Part shown: in pieces, positions 32,370 to 40,384 of the stretch | Position numbering within the stretch: the first letter of the stretch is position 1 | Layout: each line of letters opens with the position of its first letter | IMG/VR virus record: IMGVR_UViG_3300032238_000349 | Span: 1 to 42,487 of that record | Reading direction: 5' to 3' (one strand) | DNA: 42,487 nt | Source of the DNA: a virus | Notes under the pieces: model-generated | Told to the model about the DNA's origin: nothing | Seen by the model: only the letters and a program-made list of their open reading frames with translations | Databases searched by the model: none | Made by a program: the position numbers and the translations under genes

Positions 32370-32633
32370 ATGTCAAGAATGTACGGACCAGAAGAAAAGG
32401 CCAAATTAGAACGTTTAATTAACGAAGGTGGCACAGTACTACGTGAGATTGAAGATCTTAAAGAAGGTCTTAAAGAAACTGTTAAAGCAGTTGCAGAAGA
32501 GTTAGAAATTAAACCCAGTATCATTAACAAAGCAATTACTATTGCTCATAAGGATAATTGGAAGTCTCATGAAAATGAATGGGACGAAATTGAAATGATT
32601 TTAGGTGTAACTAATCGTTTACCTAAAGATTAA
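32370..32633 (+). CDS. dsbA: DsbA-like dsDNA-binding late transcription protein
   Basis: 87 residues, close to T4 DsbA (89). Helical: LINEGGTVLREIEDLKEGLK, then TVKAVAEELEIKPSIINKAI and AHKDNWKSHENEWDEIEMIL. The pattern 'VLREIEDL...L..T.KA.AEEL.IKPSI.NKAI' is what I associate with phage T4-type DsbA, which binds DNA at late promoters. Its own promoter is host-type, as expected for a gene made before late transcription. Short, so function by similarity only. Confidence 0.6.
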   Translation: MSRMYGPEEKAKLERLINEGGTVLREIEDLKEGLKETVKAVAEELEIKPSIINKAITIAHKDNWKSHENEWDEIEMILGVTNRLPKD

Positions 32634-32645
32634 GCAAAATATATA
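32618..32645 (+). promoter_or_regulatory. Possible weak promoter of the polymerase gene
   Basis: TTTACC (32618-32623) and TATATA (32640-32645), spacer 16. Weak -35; transcription may instead continue from the dsbA promoter. Confidence 0.3.
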
Positions 32646-32654
32646 GGAAAGGTC

Positions 32655-32707
32655 GGCGGGCCATAATCCGCACAGTAGGTGTTTGTCAGCCCTAAATGAC
32701 AAAGGAG
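32655..32707 (+). promoter_or_regulatory. Operator-like double hairpin before DNA polymerase
   Basis: Two hairpins with 8-base loops: GCGG (32656-32659)/CCGC (32668-32671), loop GCCATAAT; and TTTGTCA (32682-32688)/TGACAAA (32697-32703), loop GCCCTAAA. The second abuts the ribosome site (AAAGGAG, 32701-32707). In T4, gp43 represses its own translation by binding a hairpin with an 8-base loop over the ribosome site. Confidence 0.6.
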
Positions 32708-32712
32708 AAACT

Positions 32713-35382
32713 ATGAGCTATGTAGACGCATGGTTTGATCGCGAGAACGACATTGTCAAAATTGTCGAACGATCAAAACAAGGCAAACGAGAATTTAAAG
32801 ATATCCCAGTCCGATATACTTTTTATTACGAGGATGCAAAAGGTAAATTTCAATCAATTTACGGAAATCCTCTAAGTAGAATTCAAACACGCAATTCAAA
32901 AGATTTCCGCAAGGAAATGGCCATACACTCTAACAAGAAACTGTATGAAGCCGATATTAATCCAATCTTTGTTACACTAAGTGAACACTACTTAAATCAA
33001 GATGCTCCTAAACTAAATGTAGCATTTTTCGATATTGAAGTGGACTTCGATCCAGAACGTGGCTATGCAAGTCCAGATGATGCTTTCATGCCTATTACTG
33101 CTATCGCTGTTCACCTGCAATGGTTGGAAACTATGATTTGTTTGGCTATTCCTCCTAAAGGAATGAGCATTAAAGAAGCTGAGGAACTTGTTAAAGAGTT
33201 TCCTAACACGCACATCTTTGACAACGAAGCAGACTTACTAGATACATTCCTGAATCTAATTCAAGATGCAGATATATTAACAGGTTGGAATAGTGAAGGT
33301 TTTGATATTCCGTATACTGTTAATCGTGTTACTAAAGTTCTAAGTAAAGACGATACCCGCAGATTTTGTCTGTTTAATCAGCTTCCAAAGAAACGTGAAT
33401 ACGAAAAGTTTGGACGACAGTCTGTTACATATGACTTTGTAGGTCGTGTACACTTAGACAGTTTGGAATTATATCGCAAGTACACGTATGAAGAACGTCA
33501 TAGTTACAGACTTGATGCTATTGCAGAATACGAACTAGGCGAACGTAAAACACAATACGAAGGCACGTTAGATCAACTTTATAACAATGACTTTAAAAAG
33601 TTTGTTGAATATAATAGACAAGACTGTGCGCTTTTGGATCGTCTTGATAAAAAGTTAAAGTTCTTAGATCTTGCTAACACACTAGCACATGAAAATACTG
33701 TGTTGCTACAAACAACAATGGGTGCGGTTGCTGTGACCGAGCAGGCTATTATTAACGAAGCACATCGACGCGGATTCCAAGTTCCTAATAGAACTAAAAT
33801 GGATGATAGAGAAGGCAATGAAGGTGCGGCCGGTGCGTATGTTGCTTACCCTAAAGAAGGTATTCAAGACTGGGTTGGCTCACTAGACATTAACTCGCTT
33901 TATCCATCAGCTATTCGTGCGCTGAATATGGGGCCAGAAACCATTGTAGGACAGTTACGTCAAACAACCACTCAAGAATATATCGATGGGCAAGTAGCCA
34001 AAGGTAAAAGTTTTGCGGCAGCTTGGGAGGGTGTGTTTGGCAGTTTAGAATATACTTCTGTCATGGAGAAGGACAGAGCTAGCGAAATTGTCATTGACTG
34101 GGAAGACAACACTAATGATGTATTAAGCGGTGCAGAGATTTATAAACTTATATATGAAAGCAATCAGCCCTGGATGCTTTCAGCTAACGGTACAATCTTC
34201 ACCTATGAAAAAGAAGGTATTATTCCAGGGCTACTAAAGCGTTGGTATGCAGAACGTAAAGAGATGCAGGCCAAGCTAAAAGAAGCAATCAAAGCGGGGA
34301 ATAAAATTGAAGAAGAATACTGGGACAAAAGACAACTTGTCAAAAAAATTAATCTTAATTCGCTCTATGGCGCTATTCTTAATTCTGGCTGTCGCTTTTT
34401 CGATAAGCGTATTGGGCAATCTACCACTCTTACTGGACGTCAAATTGCCAAACATATGGCTGGTAAGGTAAACGAAATAGTTACAGGGGAATTTAACCAC
34501 GTAGGTAAAGCTATTATCTACGGTGATACTGACTCATGTTACTTTAGTGCTTATAGGACACTTAAAAAAGAAATCGATGCTGGGCATATTCCATGGACTA
34601 AAGAAACTGTTATACAACTTTATGATCAAATTGGAGAAGAAGTTAACGCAACATTTCCAGATTTTATGCTAGAAGCATTTCACTGTCCAAAGTCACGTGG
34701 TGAGGTGATTAAAGCAGGACGTGAAATTGTTGGTTCAAAGGCATTGTTTATTACTAAGAAACGTTATGCTGTTCTTTATTACGACAAGGAAGGTAAGCGC
34801 ACAGACGTAGAAGGTAAGCCTGGCAAGATTAAAGCCATGGGTTTGGATTTGAAGCGCAGTGATACTCCGGAATTCATACAGAACTTTTTAAGTGATGTTC
34901 TTGAAAAGGTATTAACTGGTGCAACTGAACAAGATGTTTTAGATCATATTAGCGAGTTCCGTTCACAGTTTAAAGCAAGACCTGGGTGGGAGAAAGGTAG
35001 TCCTAAACGTGCTAACAAGATTACTGAGTATCAAGAGAAAGAAAAGAAAGCAGGTAAGGCTAACATGCCCGGTCATGTTCGAGCAAGTATTAATTGGAAT
35101 ACACTCAAGCGCATGTTTGATGACAAATATTCAATGTCGATTACTGATGGTGCAAAAGTAATTGTTTGTAAACTAAAACAAAATCCGTTAGGATTTACAT
35201 CAGTTGCTTACCCAGTTGACGAACTTAGACTACCACAATGGTTTAAGGACTTGCCATTTGACGATGCAGAAATGGAACAAACAATTATCGATAACAAATT
35301 AGACAACCTAATCGGTGTATTGAATTGGGACGTCCGTAGCACAGAAGAAAAAAATACTTTTAACAGCTTATTTGAGTTCTAA
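32713..35382 (+). CDS. 43: DNA polymerase, family B, T4 gp43-like
   Basis: 889 residues from ATG 32713 (T4: 898). The frame is open upstream to a TTG at 32683, rejected because AAGGAG lies just before 32713. Exonuclease motifs: DIEVDF at 107-112, NSEGFD and YNRQDC. Polymerase motifs: DINSLYPS, KKINLNSLYG and YGDTDS at 603-608 with catalytic D605 and D607; KKRY follows. The C-terminus ends NSLFEF, a clamp-binding peptide like that of T4. It replicates phage DNA with the gp44/gp45 proteins found here. Translation is probably controlled by the leader hairpins. Confidence 0.97.
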   Translation: MSYVDAWFDRENDIVKIVERSKQGKREFKDIPVRYTFYYEDAKGKFQSIYGNPLSRIQTRNSKDFRKEMAIHSNKKLYEADINPIFVTLSEHYLNQDAPKLNVAFFDIEVDFDPERGYASPDDAFMPITAIAVHLQWLETMICLAIPPKGMSIKEAEELVKEFPNTHIFDNEADLLDTFLNLIQDADILTGWNSEGFDIPYTVNRVTKVLSKDDTRRFCLFNQLPKKREYEKFGRQSVTYDFVGRVHLDSLELYRKYTYEERHSYRLDAIAEYELGERKTQYEGTLDQLYNNDFKKFVEYNRQDCALLDRLDKKLKFLDLANTLAHENTVLLQTTMGAVAVTEQAIINEAHRRGFQVPNRTKMDDREGNEGAAGAYVAYPKEGIQDWVGSLDINSLYPSAIRALNMGPETIVGQLRQTTTQEYIDGQVAKGKSFAAAWEGVFGSLEYTSVMEKDRASEIVIDWEDNTNDVLSGAEIYKLIYESNQPWMLSANGTIFTYEKEGIIPGLLKRWYAERKEMQAKLKEAIKAGNKIEEEYWDKRQLVKKINLNSLYGAILNSGCRFFDKRIGQSTTLTGRQIAKHMAGKVNEIVTGEFNHVGKAIIYGDTDSCYFSAYRTLKKEIDAGHIPWTKETVIQLYDQIGEEVNATFPDFMLEAFHCPKSRGEVIKAGREIVGSKALFITKKRYAVLYYDKEGKRTDVEGKPGKIKAMGLDLKRSDTPEFIQNFLSDVLEKVLTGATEQDVLDHISEFRSQFKARPGWEKGSPKRANKITEYQEKEKKAGKANMPGHVRASINWNTLKRMFDDKYSMSITDGAKVIVCKLKQNPLGFTSVAYPVDELRLPQWFKDLPFDDAEMEQTIIDNKLDNLIGVLNWDVRSTEEKNTFNSLFEF

Positions 35383-35383
35383 T

Positions 35384-36166
35384 ATGAAAATAATAATTGC
35401 AGGATATGGCTTTGTAGGCAAAGCAGTGGTAGGTGCTTTAGAAATAAAACACGACATTGTTATTGTTGACCCAAAGTATACAGAAAATAAAATTACAGAC
35501 CATCAAGATGCAGAAGGTATTATTATTTGTGTTAATACTCCTTACATAGAAAAAGGAGGTTGCGATGCAAGTATTATTTGTGAAGTATTGGATCAAGTTC
35601 CAATACACATACCAGTACTGATTAAAAGTACAGTTACCCCAGCAGTAGTCGATGCATTAGAAACTATGTACAAGGATCATTGGATTGTATATAGTCCGGA
35701 GTTTTTACGTGCTCGATCTGCTAGTCAAGATTTCTTAAATCAGAAACACATTATTATAGGTGGTGATGATACTGATTGTTACTGGCAGGGCATACTACAA
35801 GGGTCTTTGCCTAACTGTAATCTAGTATTAAACTGCTCTGCTAAAGAAGCTTCAATTATCAAATATGCGTCAAATAGTTTCCTAGCATTAAAAACTAGTT
35901 ATTTTAATCAATTATTTGATATTTGCCTAAATACCGGTATGGATTTTGATACTGTTAGACATGTTCTAGCACAAGATCCCCGTATTGGTTCAGACCATAC
36001 TATGGTACCTGGACCAGATGGAGAACGTGGCTGGGGTGGTCACTGTTTTCCAAAAGACACTAACTCATTCGTACAATGGGCTAGATCTGTAAATTCGCCC
36101 ATTAGTACGTTGGAAATGGCTATCGAATATAACAATAGCCTAAGAAAAACACTTGACAAATCATAA
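35384..36166 (+). CDS. UDP-glucose/GDP-mannose dehydrogenase-like protein
   Basis: 260 residues from ATG 35384 (an upstream TTG in frame overlaps gp43 and is rejected). N-terminal Rossmann motif IAGYGFVGKA (5-14), SPEFLRA (104-110) and the catalytic cysteine C221 in WGGHCFPKDT; K170/N174 lie in the conserved ASIIKYASNSFLALK. These enzymes oxidise a nucleotide sugar to an acid using NAD. It is much shorter than the bacterial enzymes (about 390-450) and lacks the C-terminal UDP-binding domain, so activity needs testing. The gene is squeezed between gp43 and gp45. Confidence 0.8.
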   Translation: MKIIIAGYGFVGKAVVGALEIKHDIVIVDPKYTENKITDHQDAEGIIICVNTPYIEKGGCDASIICEVLDQVPIHIPVLIKSTVTPAVVDALETMYKDHWIVYSPEFLRARSASQDFLNQKHIIIGGDDTDCYWQGILQGSLPNCNLVLNCSAKEASIIKYASNSFLALKTSYFNQLFDICLNTGMDFDTVRHVLAQDPRIGSDHTMVPGPDGERGWGGHCFPKDTNSFVQWARSVNSPISTLEMAIEYNNSLRKTLDKS

Positions 36167-36181
36167 ATTTCTAAATATAAT
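36153..36181 (+). promoter_or_regulatory. Sigma70-type promoter TTGACA-N17-TATAAT of clamp gene
   Basis: TTGACA (36153-36158) and TATAAT (36176-36181), spacer 17, both exact. Start near 36188, 12 bases before ATG 36200. It overlaps a late-type motif. Confidence 0.8.
36171..36177 (+). promoter_or_regulatory. T4-late-type promoter CTAAATA overlapping the sigma70 -10
   Basis: CTAAATA (36171-36177) shares bases with the TATAAT at 36176-36181. The clamp gene could thus be read by both host-type and late-type polymerase. Confidence 0.5.
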
Positions 36182-36199
36182 CAAACAAGGAGAACTATA

Positions 36200-36931
36200 A
36201 TGAAAGATATTCTACAAGACATCGTGGCACATACACATCAATTGGGTATTATTCCACTTGTTAAAATTACAGGCACTGCAAACGAAACATTAGTTGAGGC
36301 AATGGCTGAAGACCGCTCAGTTATTATTAACGCTAAGACTACTAATCCAGTAGCAGAGTTCGACGGGGTGTTTGGCATGCCAAACTTAGACAAACTTAAA
36401 ATTCACTTAAACTGTGAAGAATATAAAGAGGGTGCTGGTATTAGTGTTGTTAAGCAACAACGCAACGGAGCAGATATTCCAACAGGCTTGCACTTTGAAA
36501 ATGCAACAGGCGACTTTGAAAACGACTATCGTTTTATGAGTACAGAAATTGTAAATGAAAAATTAAAGACTGTTAAATTCAAAGGCGCAAAATGGGACAT
36601 TGAATTTGAACCTACTGTTAACAGTATTCAGCGTTTGAAATTCCAAGCTCAAGCACATACTGAAGAAAATGTGTTCCAAGTTCGAACTGAAGATAATGAT
36701 CTAGTATTCTTCTTTGGTGATGCAAGTACACACGCAGGTTCATTTGTGTTCCAATCGGGTGTAAACGGTAAGTTAAAACAAACTTGGTCATGGCCTGTTG
36801 CTACTGTAATGAGTATTCTTAATTTAAGTGGCAATAAAACTATGCGTATTGCAGATGCAGGTGCATTACAAATTACTGTGGACAGTGGTATGTCTGTATA
36901 TGATTACATCTTACCAGCACAAAGCAAGTAA
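36200..36931 (+). CDS. 45: Sliding clamp, T4 gp45-like
   Basis: 243 residues (T4: 228), ribosome site AAGGAGAACTATA. The clamp pattern is seen in KDILQDIVAHTHQLGIIPLV, MPNLDKLKIHLNCEEYKEGA, and the repeated-beta end DAGALQITVDSGMSVYDYIL. It forms a ring on DNA for the polymerase and, in T4, activates late transcription through gp55 and gp33. Genes for gp44, gp43 and gp45 are all here. Ends overlapping the next gene (TAATG). Confidence 0.88.
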   Translation: MKDILQDIVAHTHQLGIIPLVKITGTANETLVEAMAEDRSVIINAKTTNPVAEFDGVFGMPNLDKLKIHLNCEEYKEGAGISVVKQQRNGADIPTGLHFENATGDFENDYRFMSTEIVNEKLKTVKFKGAKWDIEFEPTVNSIQRLKFQAQAHTEENVFQVRTEDNDLVFFFGDASTHAGSFVFQSGVNGKLKQTWSWPVATVMSILNLSGNKTMRIADAGALQITVDSGMSVYDYILPAQSK

Positions 36932-37284
36932 TGAATAGTACACAAATATTATCTGCATGTCTAGCATCCTTAATGTTGTGTGGGTTAGTTTATAATCACA
37001 CTGGATGGAGAAACATTAAAGAATGCTATAGCATGTGGTTTACAAAGGAATATTGGACCAATTACAATCGTGTAGAGTTTGCTAGTTGGGCGGCAAAAGC
37101 CATTATCATTATTCCTGGCTTAATATTCGGAATACAAATTTGGTGGTTGTATTTCTTAACACTTGCAACCAGCTTAACACTCATTTGGGCTAGCAATAAA
37201 AAGCTATTACCAACTCTTGTAGGATTTAATACTATATGGGTATGGATTAGTTGTATGGTGCTGGCACAACATTTGGTAAACTAA
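36931..37284 (+). CDS. Membrane protein of unknown function
   Basis: 117 residues, one-base overlaps on both sides. Hydrophobic segments at about 5-22, 50-69, 70-85 and 92-113 (IIIIPGLIFGIQIWWLYFLT; LVGFNTIWVWISCMVLAQHL), with a short charged loop between the first two. Likely three to four membrane passes. It stands before the TGT-like gene. No family recognised; could support host membrane changes or be an anti-phage-exclusion protein. Confidence 0.5.
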   Translation: MNSTQILSACLASLMLCGLVYNHTGWRNIKECYSMWFTKEYWTNYNRVEFASWAAKAIIIIPGLIFGIQIWWLYFLTLATSLTLIWASNKKLLPTLVGFNTIWVWISCMVLAQHLVN

Positions 37285-38816
37285 TGAATAGAAACTTAAC
37301 AGCAACACAAAATGACTATGCCTACTTTTTACCGGCTACGTCAGGCTTCTATAGTACATTCATAGGCAAACAACGCTATGGAAACTATGTAGATCCTGCA
37401 CGTATTCCTGCAAGTTTAGCTAACGGAGTAGAAAGTTTAAATTACCTTGACCCGGACAAAGGTCAGTTTTATTACGATCATTGTTTATACTCTGCAGGTC
37501 ATGCTAACTTAGATCTAACCAAACCCGACGAAACAGAAGACATGTTCCGTAATAGGAATCGTAATACAAGTTGGGTGCTAGGTGACTCTGGAGGATTCCA
37601 GATTGGTAAAGGTGTTTGGCCTGCTGACTGGAAAGATCCCAACTGTCCCAAAGCCGCACTAAAGCGTAAACAAGTTTTAACGTGGATGGATAGTCTAATG
37701 GACTATGGCATGGGTCTTGATATTCCAGCGTGGGTGGCTCGTAGTCCAGCAGGTCGTACTGCTACAGGAATTAGTACATATAACGAAGCAGTACAAGGTA
37801 CCTTTATTAATAATGAATATTTTATTAACAATCGTAATGGTAACTGTAAGTTCTTAAATGTTCTTCAAGGTGAAAACCATACTGATGCTGAAGGTTGGTA
37901 TCAGCATATGAAGAAATATTGTGATCCAAAACAATACGGTGATCGTGCATTTAACGGTTGGGGTATGGGTGGACAGAACATGTGTGATATTCATCTTGTA
38001 CTCAAACGTCTAGTAGCATTACGATTTGATGGCTTATTAGAAAAAGGTCATCAAGATTGGATGCACTTCTTAGGTACCTCTAAATTAGAGTGGGCTGTAT
38101 TATTAACTGACATTCAACGTGCTGTTCGCAAACATCATAACGATCAGTTCACTATTAGTTTTGACTGTGCCAGTCCGTTTCTAGCCACTGCCAACGGACA
38201 AATTTATATTAATACAGAAACAGACGATCGTACTAAATGGGTATATCGTATGCAAGCTTCAGCAGACGACAAGAAATATGCTACGGATACTAGACTGTTT
38301 AAAGATGCTGTACTACAAGATAAGATATTTGAACGTTTTGAATCAAGTCCAATTATTGATCAAATGCAAATGAAAGATATTTGTATCTACAAGCCAGGCG
38401 ACCTAAATAAGAATGGTAAAGAAGGCAAGACTAGTTGGGACTCGTTTAGCTATGCTCTAATGATGGGTCACAATGTTTGGATGCACTTAAATGCAGTCCA
38501 AGAAGCCAATCGCCAATATGATTTGGGCAAATTACCGTCCATGTTAGTTGACGAACGTTTTGATAGAGTGTATTATAAGGACATAGTAGAAGCAATTTTT
38601 TCAACTAGTGATCGAGGTATAGCCAATGCTATTGTAGAAGAATACAGTAGATATTGGATGAGTATTATTGGTACTAGAGGCGCAACAGGTAAAAAGACAG
38701 TGAATGCACAAACACATGCAGAAATTCACTTTGATATTGAAGCAAATCTAGAACTAGAAAAGAAAATAAAAGCCGAACCTAAAGAAATTGTCCTTAACCC
38801 TAACTTGTTTGAATAA
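37284..38816 (+). CDS. TGT/DpdA-like base-exchange enzyme
   Basis: 510 residues from ATG 37284 (overlaps the previous stop). LGDSGGFQIGKG with Asp101 matches the 'DSGGFQ' of tRNA-guanine transglycosylases, WGMGGQN (226-232) the 'IGG' loop, and ISFDCASPF with Asp294 the nucleophile region 'FDC..PTR'. HNVWMHLNAVQEANR near residue 410 matches the C-terminal helix. D101 and D294 fit TGT catalytic Asp positions (102 and 280 in the bacterial enzyme). The zinc CxCxxC cluster is not visible. Phage homologues (DpdA) insert 7-deazaguanine into DNA; a tRNA target is the alternative. Confidence 0.7.
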   Translation: MNRNLTATQNDYAYFLPATSGFYSTFIGKQRYGNYVDPARIPASLANGVESLNYLDPDKGQFYYDHCLYSAGHANLDLTKPDETEDMFRNRNRNTSWVLGDSGGFQIGKGVWPADWKDPNCPKAALKRKQVLTWMDSLMDYGMGLDIPAWVARSPAGRTATGISTYNEAVQGTFINNEYFINNRNGNCKFLNVLQGENHTDAEGWYQHMKKYCDPKQYGDRAFNGWGMGGQNMCDIHLVLKRLVALRFDGLLEKGHQDWMHFLGTSKLEWAVLLTDIQRAVRKHHNDQFTISFDCASPFLATANGQIYINTETDDRTKWVYRMQASADDKKYATDTRLFKDAVLQDKIFERFESSPIIDQMQMKDICIYKPGDLNKNGKEGKTSWDSFSYALMMGHNVWMHLNAVQEANRQYDLGKLPSMLVDERFDRVYYKDIVEAIFSTSDRGIANAIVEEYSRYWMSIIGTRGATGKKTVNAQTHAEIHFDIEANLELEKKIKAEPKEIVLNPNLFE

Positions 38817-39067
38817 TGACATTACCTGATGAAAGATATCGAGCAGTAGTGCAGACTCAAAGATTCCTATTGGAAATTTTAACTACTCCTCGAGTTCCAA
38901 AAGCGATCAAAGATCAAGCTAGAAGCTGTTTGCGTCATTATCCTAGCGAGTGGGAGATGGATCAGGCGGCTGATGCAAGCCCGCACATCTTTGCCAAGCG
39001 CATGGAAGACGTAACTAGACTTTTTAAACAATACGAACAGTCAAAGGCAAAACAGAATGAAGCGTGA
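38816..39067 (+). CDS. BPSL0761-like small protein
   Basis: 83 residues, TAATG overlap. It starts MTLPDERYRAVVQTQRFLLE and continues TTPRVPKAIKDQARSCLRHYPSE, a pattern very close to BPSL0761 family proteins of Burkholderia-like and other Proteobacteria ('MTMPDER.RA....R.FL..L..P...PRVP..VR..A..LLRHYP'). Function unknown. It is bacterial in character, a sign of the host range. Coupled to the next gene by an 11-base overlap. Confidence 0.6.
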   Translation: MTLPDERYRAVVQTQRFLLEILTTPRVPKAIKDQARSCLRHYPSEWEMDQAADASPHIFAKRMEDVTRLFKQYEQSKAKQNEA

Positions 39068-39605
39068 TTATAAAGACGGTGTAAGTGATAGTGTAGACTT
39101 CTTTATTGGGAATGAAGTAGAACACACGCCAGCATTTGGCATGCGTACATTATTTGTAACAGGCATACATCACGAACAAGTGATTGAGCACTTGCTCGGT
39201 GATGAAAATGCTCTGCTTGATACTACTAAACATATTAATCATATTTTCTTTGGTGCTAATCACAGTTTTAATCCAAAACACAACGACTACGAAGGTTGGA
39301 AACAATGGGAAGATATGATTACATACTTCTTAGATCAAGACTATCTATGTAGCTTAGACATTCCTCTAAGTGCCGTCGAAGAATTTAATGACGGCGGATT
39401 AAATGACTATTCAAATTTTATTCCGCAAATAAGAGTTCCAATTCCCTACATTAAATTGTGGAATTATAATACAATGCTTAAAATCGATGACAAAGATTTT
39501 AAGGCAACTAATCCCGGTGTATGGTCCCACAGTCTACATACACTAATGGATCGTAGTAAGTTTACAGACTGGTCACAATATAAAAACGATACTATTATCA
39601 AATGA
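39057..39605 (+). CDS. Conserved phage protein next to TGT-like gene
   Basis: 182 residues. Starts MKRDYKDGVSDSVDFFIGNE, followed by VEHTPAFGMRTLFVTGIHHE, then an acidic middle (HNDYEGWKQWEDMITYFLDQ) and IPQIRVPIPYIKLWNYNTML. It has no membrane segment. It resembles proteins found near other 7-deazaguanine-type or cyanophage genes as far as I remember, but I know no function and cannot confirm. Coupled to the small gene before it and to the membrane protein after it. Confidence 0.5.
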   Translation: MKRDYKDGVSDSVDFFIGNEVEHTPAFGMRTLFVTGIHHEQVIEHLLGDENALLDTTKHINHIFFGANHSFNPKHNDYEGWKQWEDMITYFLDQDYLCSLDIPLSAVEEFNDGGLNDYSNFIPQIRVPIPYIKLWNYNTMLKIDDKDFKATNPGVWSHSLHTLMDRSKFTDWSQYKNDTIIK

Positions 39606-39754
39606 GCAAAATTGTAAAATTTGGAAATTACGTTATCCCTGCATTATGTTTGTTTAACATTTTTGCTGTTCAAGGTGAAGCTAAACTAGGATGGGCTGTT
39701 GCCTTTGCTGGTTGGACGGCACATTTACTAGAGGTTCGCAAACATGATCATTAA
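39602..39754 (+). CDS. Small two-segment membrane protein
   Basis: 50 residues: MSKIVKFGNYVIPALCLFNI, FAVQGEAKLGWAVAFAGWTA, HLLEVRKHDH. Two hydrophobic segments separated by a short loop make a hairpin in the membrane. Start overlaps the previous stop (ATGA), end overlaps the next start by 11 bases, so it is translated in a coupled chain. Function unknown. Confidence 0.55.
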   Translation: MSKIVKFGNYVIPALCLFNIFAVQGEAKLGWAVAFAGWTAHLLEVRKHDH

Positions 39755-40133
39755 ACAAGATATTCGTCCTAATAAAATGATTTGGGTTACCTTCCGCAAA
39801 GAAGGTATGCACAAATACCCAGCCGCACTAACCGATCCAACACTTGCAACAGGTGATGAATATGATGTTAGTTTTCTAGGATATCCACATCGTCACATCT
39901 TCCATTTTAAAGTTTGGATTAGTGTTACACATGACGATAGAGATATTGAGTTTATTCAGTTTAAACGCTGGTTGGAGAACTTGTACAAAGAGGGTACACT
40001 CCAATTAGATTTTAAGAGTTGCGAGATGATGTCAGGCGATTTGTTTGACGCTATCTCAGCAAAGTATCCAGGTCGTGAGATCTGGATTGAGGTCTCCGAA
40101 GACGGAGAAAATGGTTCATTTATCAAATATTAA
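39744..40133 (+). CDS. Small conserved protein, possibly T-fold/QueD-like
   Basis: 129 residues. Segment FLGYPHRHIFHFKVWISVTH (44-63) followed by DDRDIEFIQFKRWLENLY, and later YPGREIWIEVSEDGENG, resemble the 'HGH.Y.V.V...' , 'GMV.DF..LK' and 'V.V.E' blocks of QueD/6-pyruvoyl-tetrahydropterin synthases (T-fold). The zinc HxH is seen as HRHIFH, but the catalytic cysteine of QueD is not clear. Next to a TGT/DpdA-like gene this would fit a 7-deazaguanine pathway, but the similarity is weak. Otherwise unknown. Confidence 0.4.
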   Translation: MIIKQDIRPNKMIWVTFRKEGMHKYPAALTDPTLATGDEYDVSFLGYPHRHIFHFKVWISVTHDDRDIEFIQFKRWLENLYKEGTLQLDFKSCEMMSGDLFDAISAKYPGREIWIEVSEDGENGSFIKY

Positions 40134-40147
40134 AATAAGAGGCTATT

Positions 40148-40384
40148 ATGGCTAAAAATTACCGCGATGTTAACTATTGGGAAACTAAACCTGAGATTGT
40201 TAAAATCTTTGACGACTTAGAGGCGTTCCACGATTTTTGTAGATTTGAGATGGCTCCGTTTAATGAAGCCGACTTGTACAATAATCGTAGTTGGGTTTGG
40301 AGAAACTTTGCCGATAAGAATCGTAAGTTCAGAACATCTAAACCCTACTTTAAGAAGAATTTCACAAGTAGACAAAATGGCTAA
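40148..40384 (+). CDS. Small conserved hypothetical protein
   Basis: 78 residues. MAKNYRDVNYWETKPEIVKI is followed by FDDLEAFHDFCRFEMAPFNE and a basic, aromatic tail (WVWRNFADKNRKFRTSKPYF). No membrane segment. Such short proteins recur in aquatic T4-like phages with no known role. A ribosome site (AAGAGGCT) precedes it, and its end overlaps the glycosyltransferase start by 8 bases. Confidence 0.55.
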   Translation: MAKNYRDVNYWETKPEIVKIFDDLEAFHDFCRFEMAPFNEADLYNNRSWVWRNFADKNRKFRTSKPYFKKNFTSRQNG

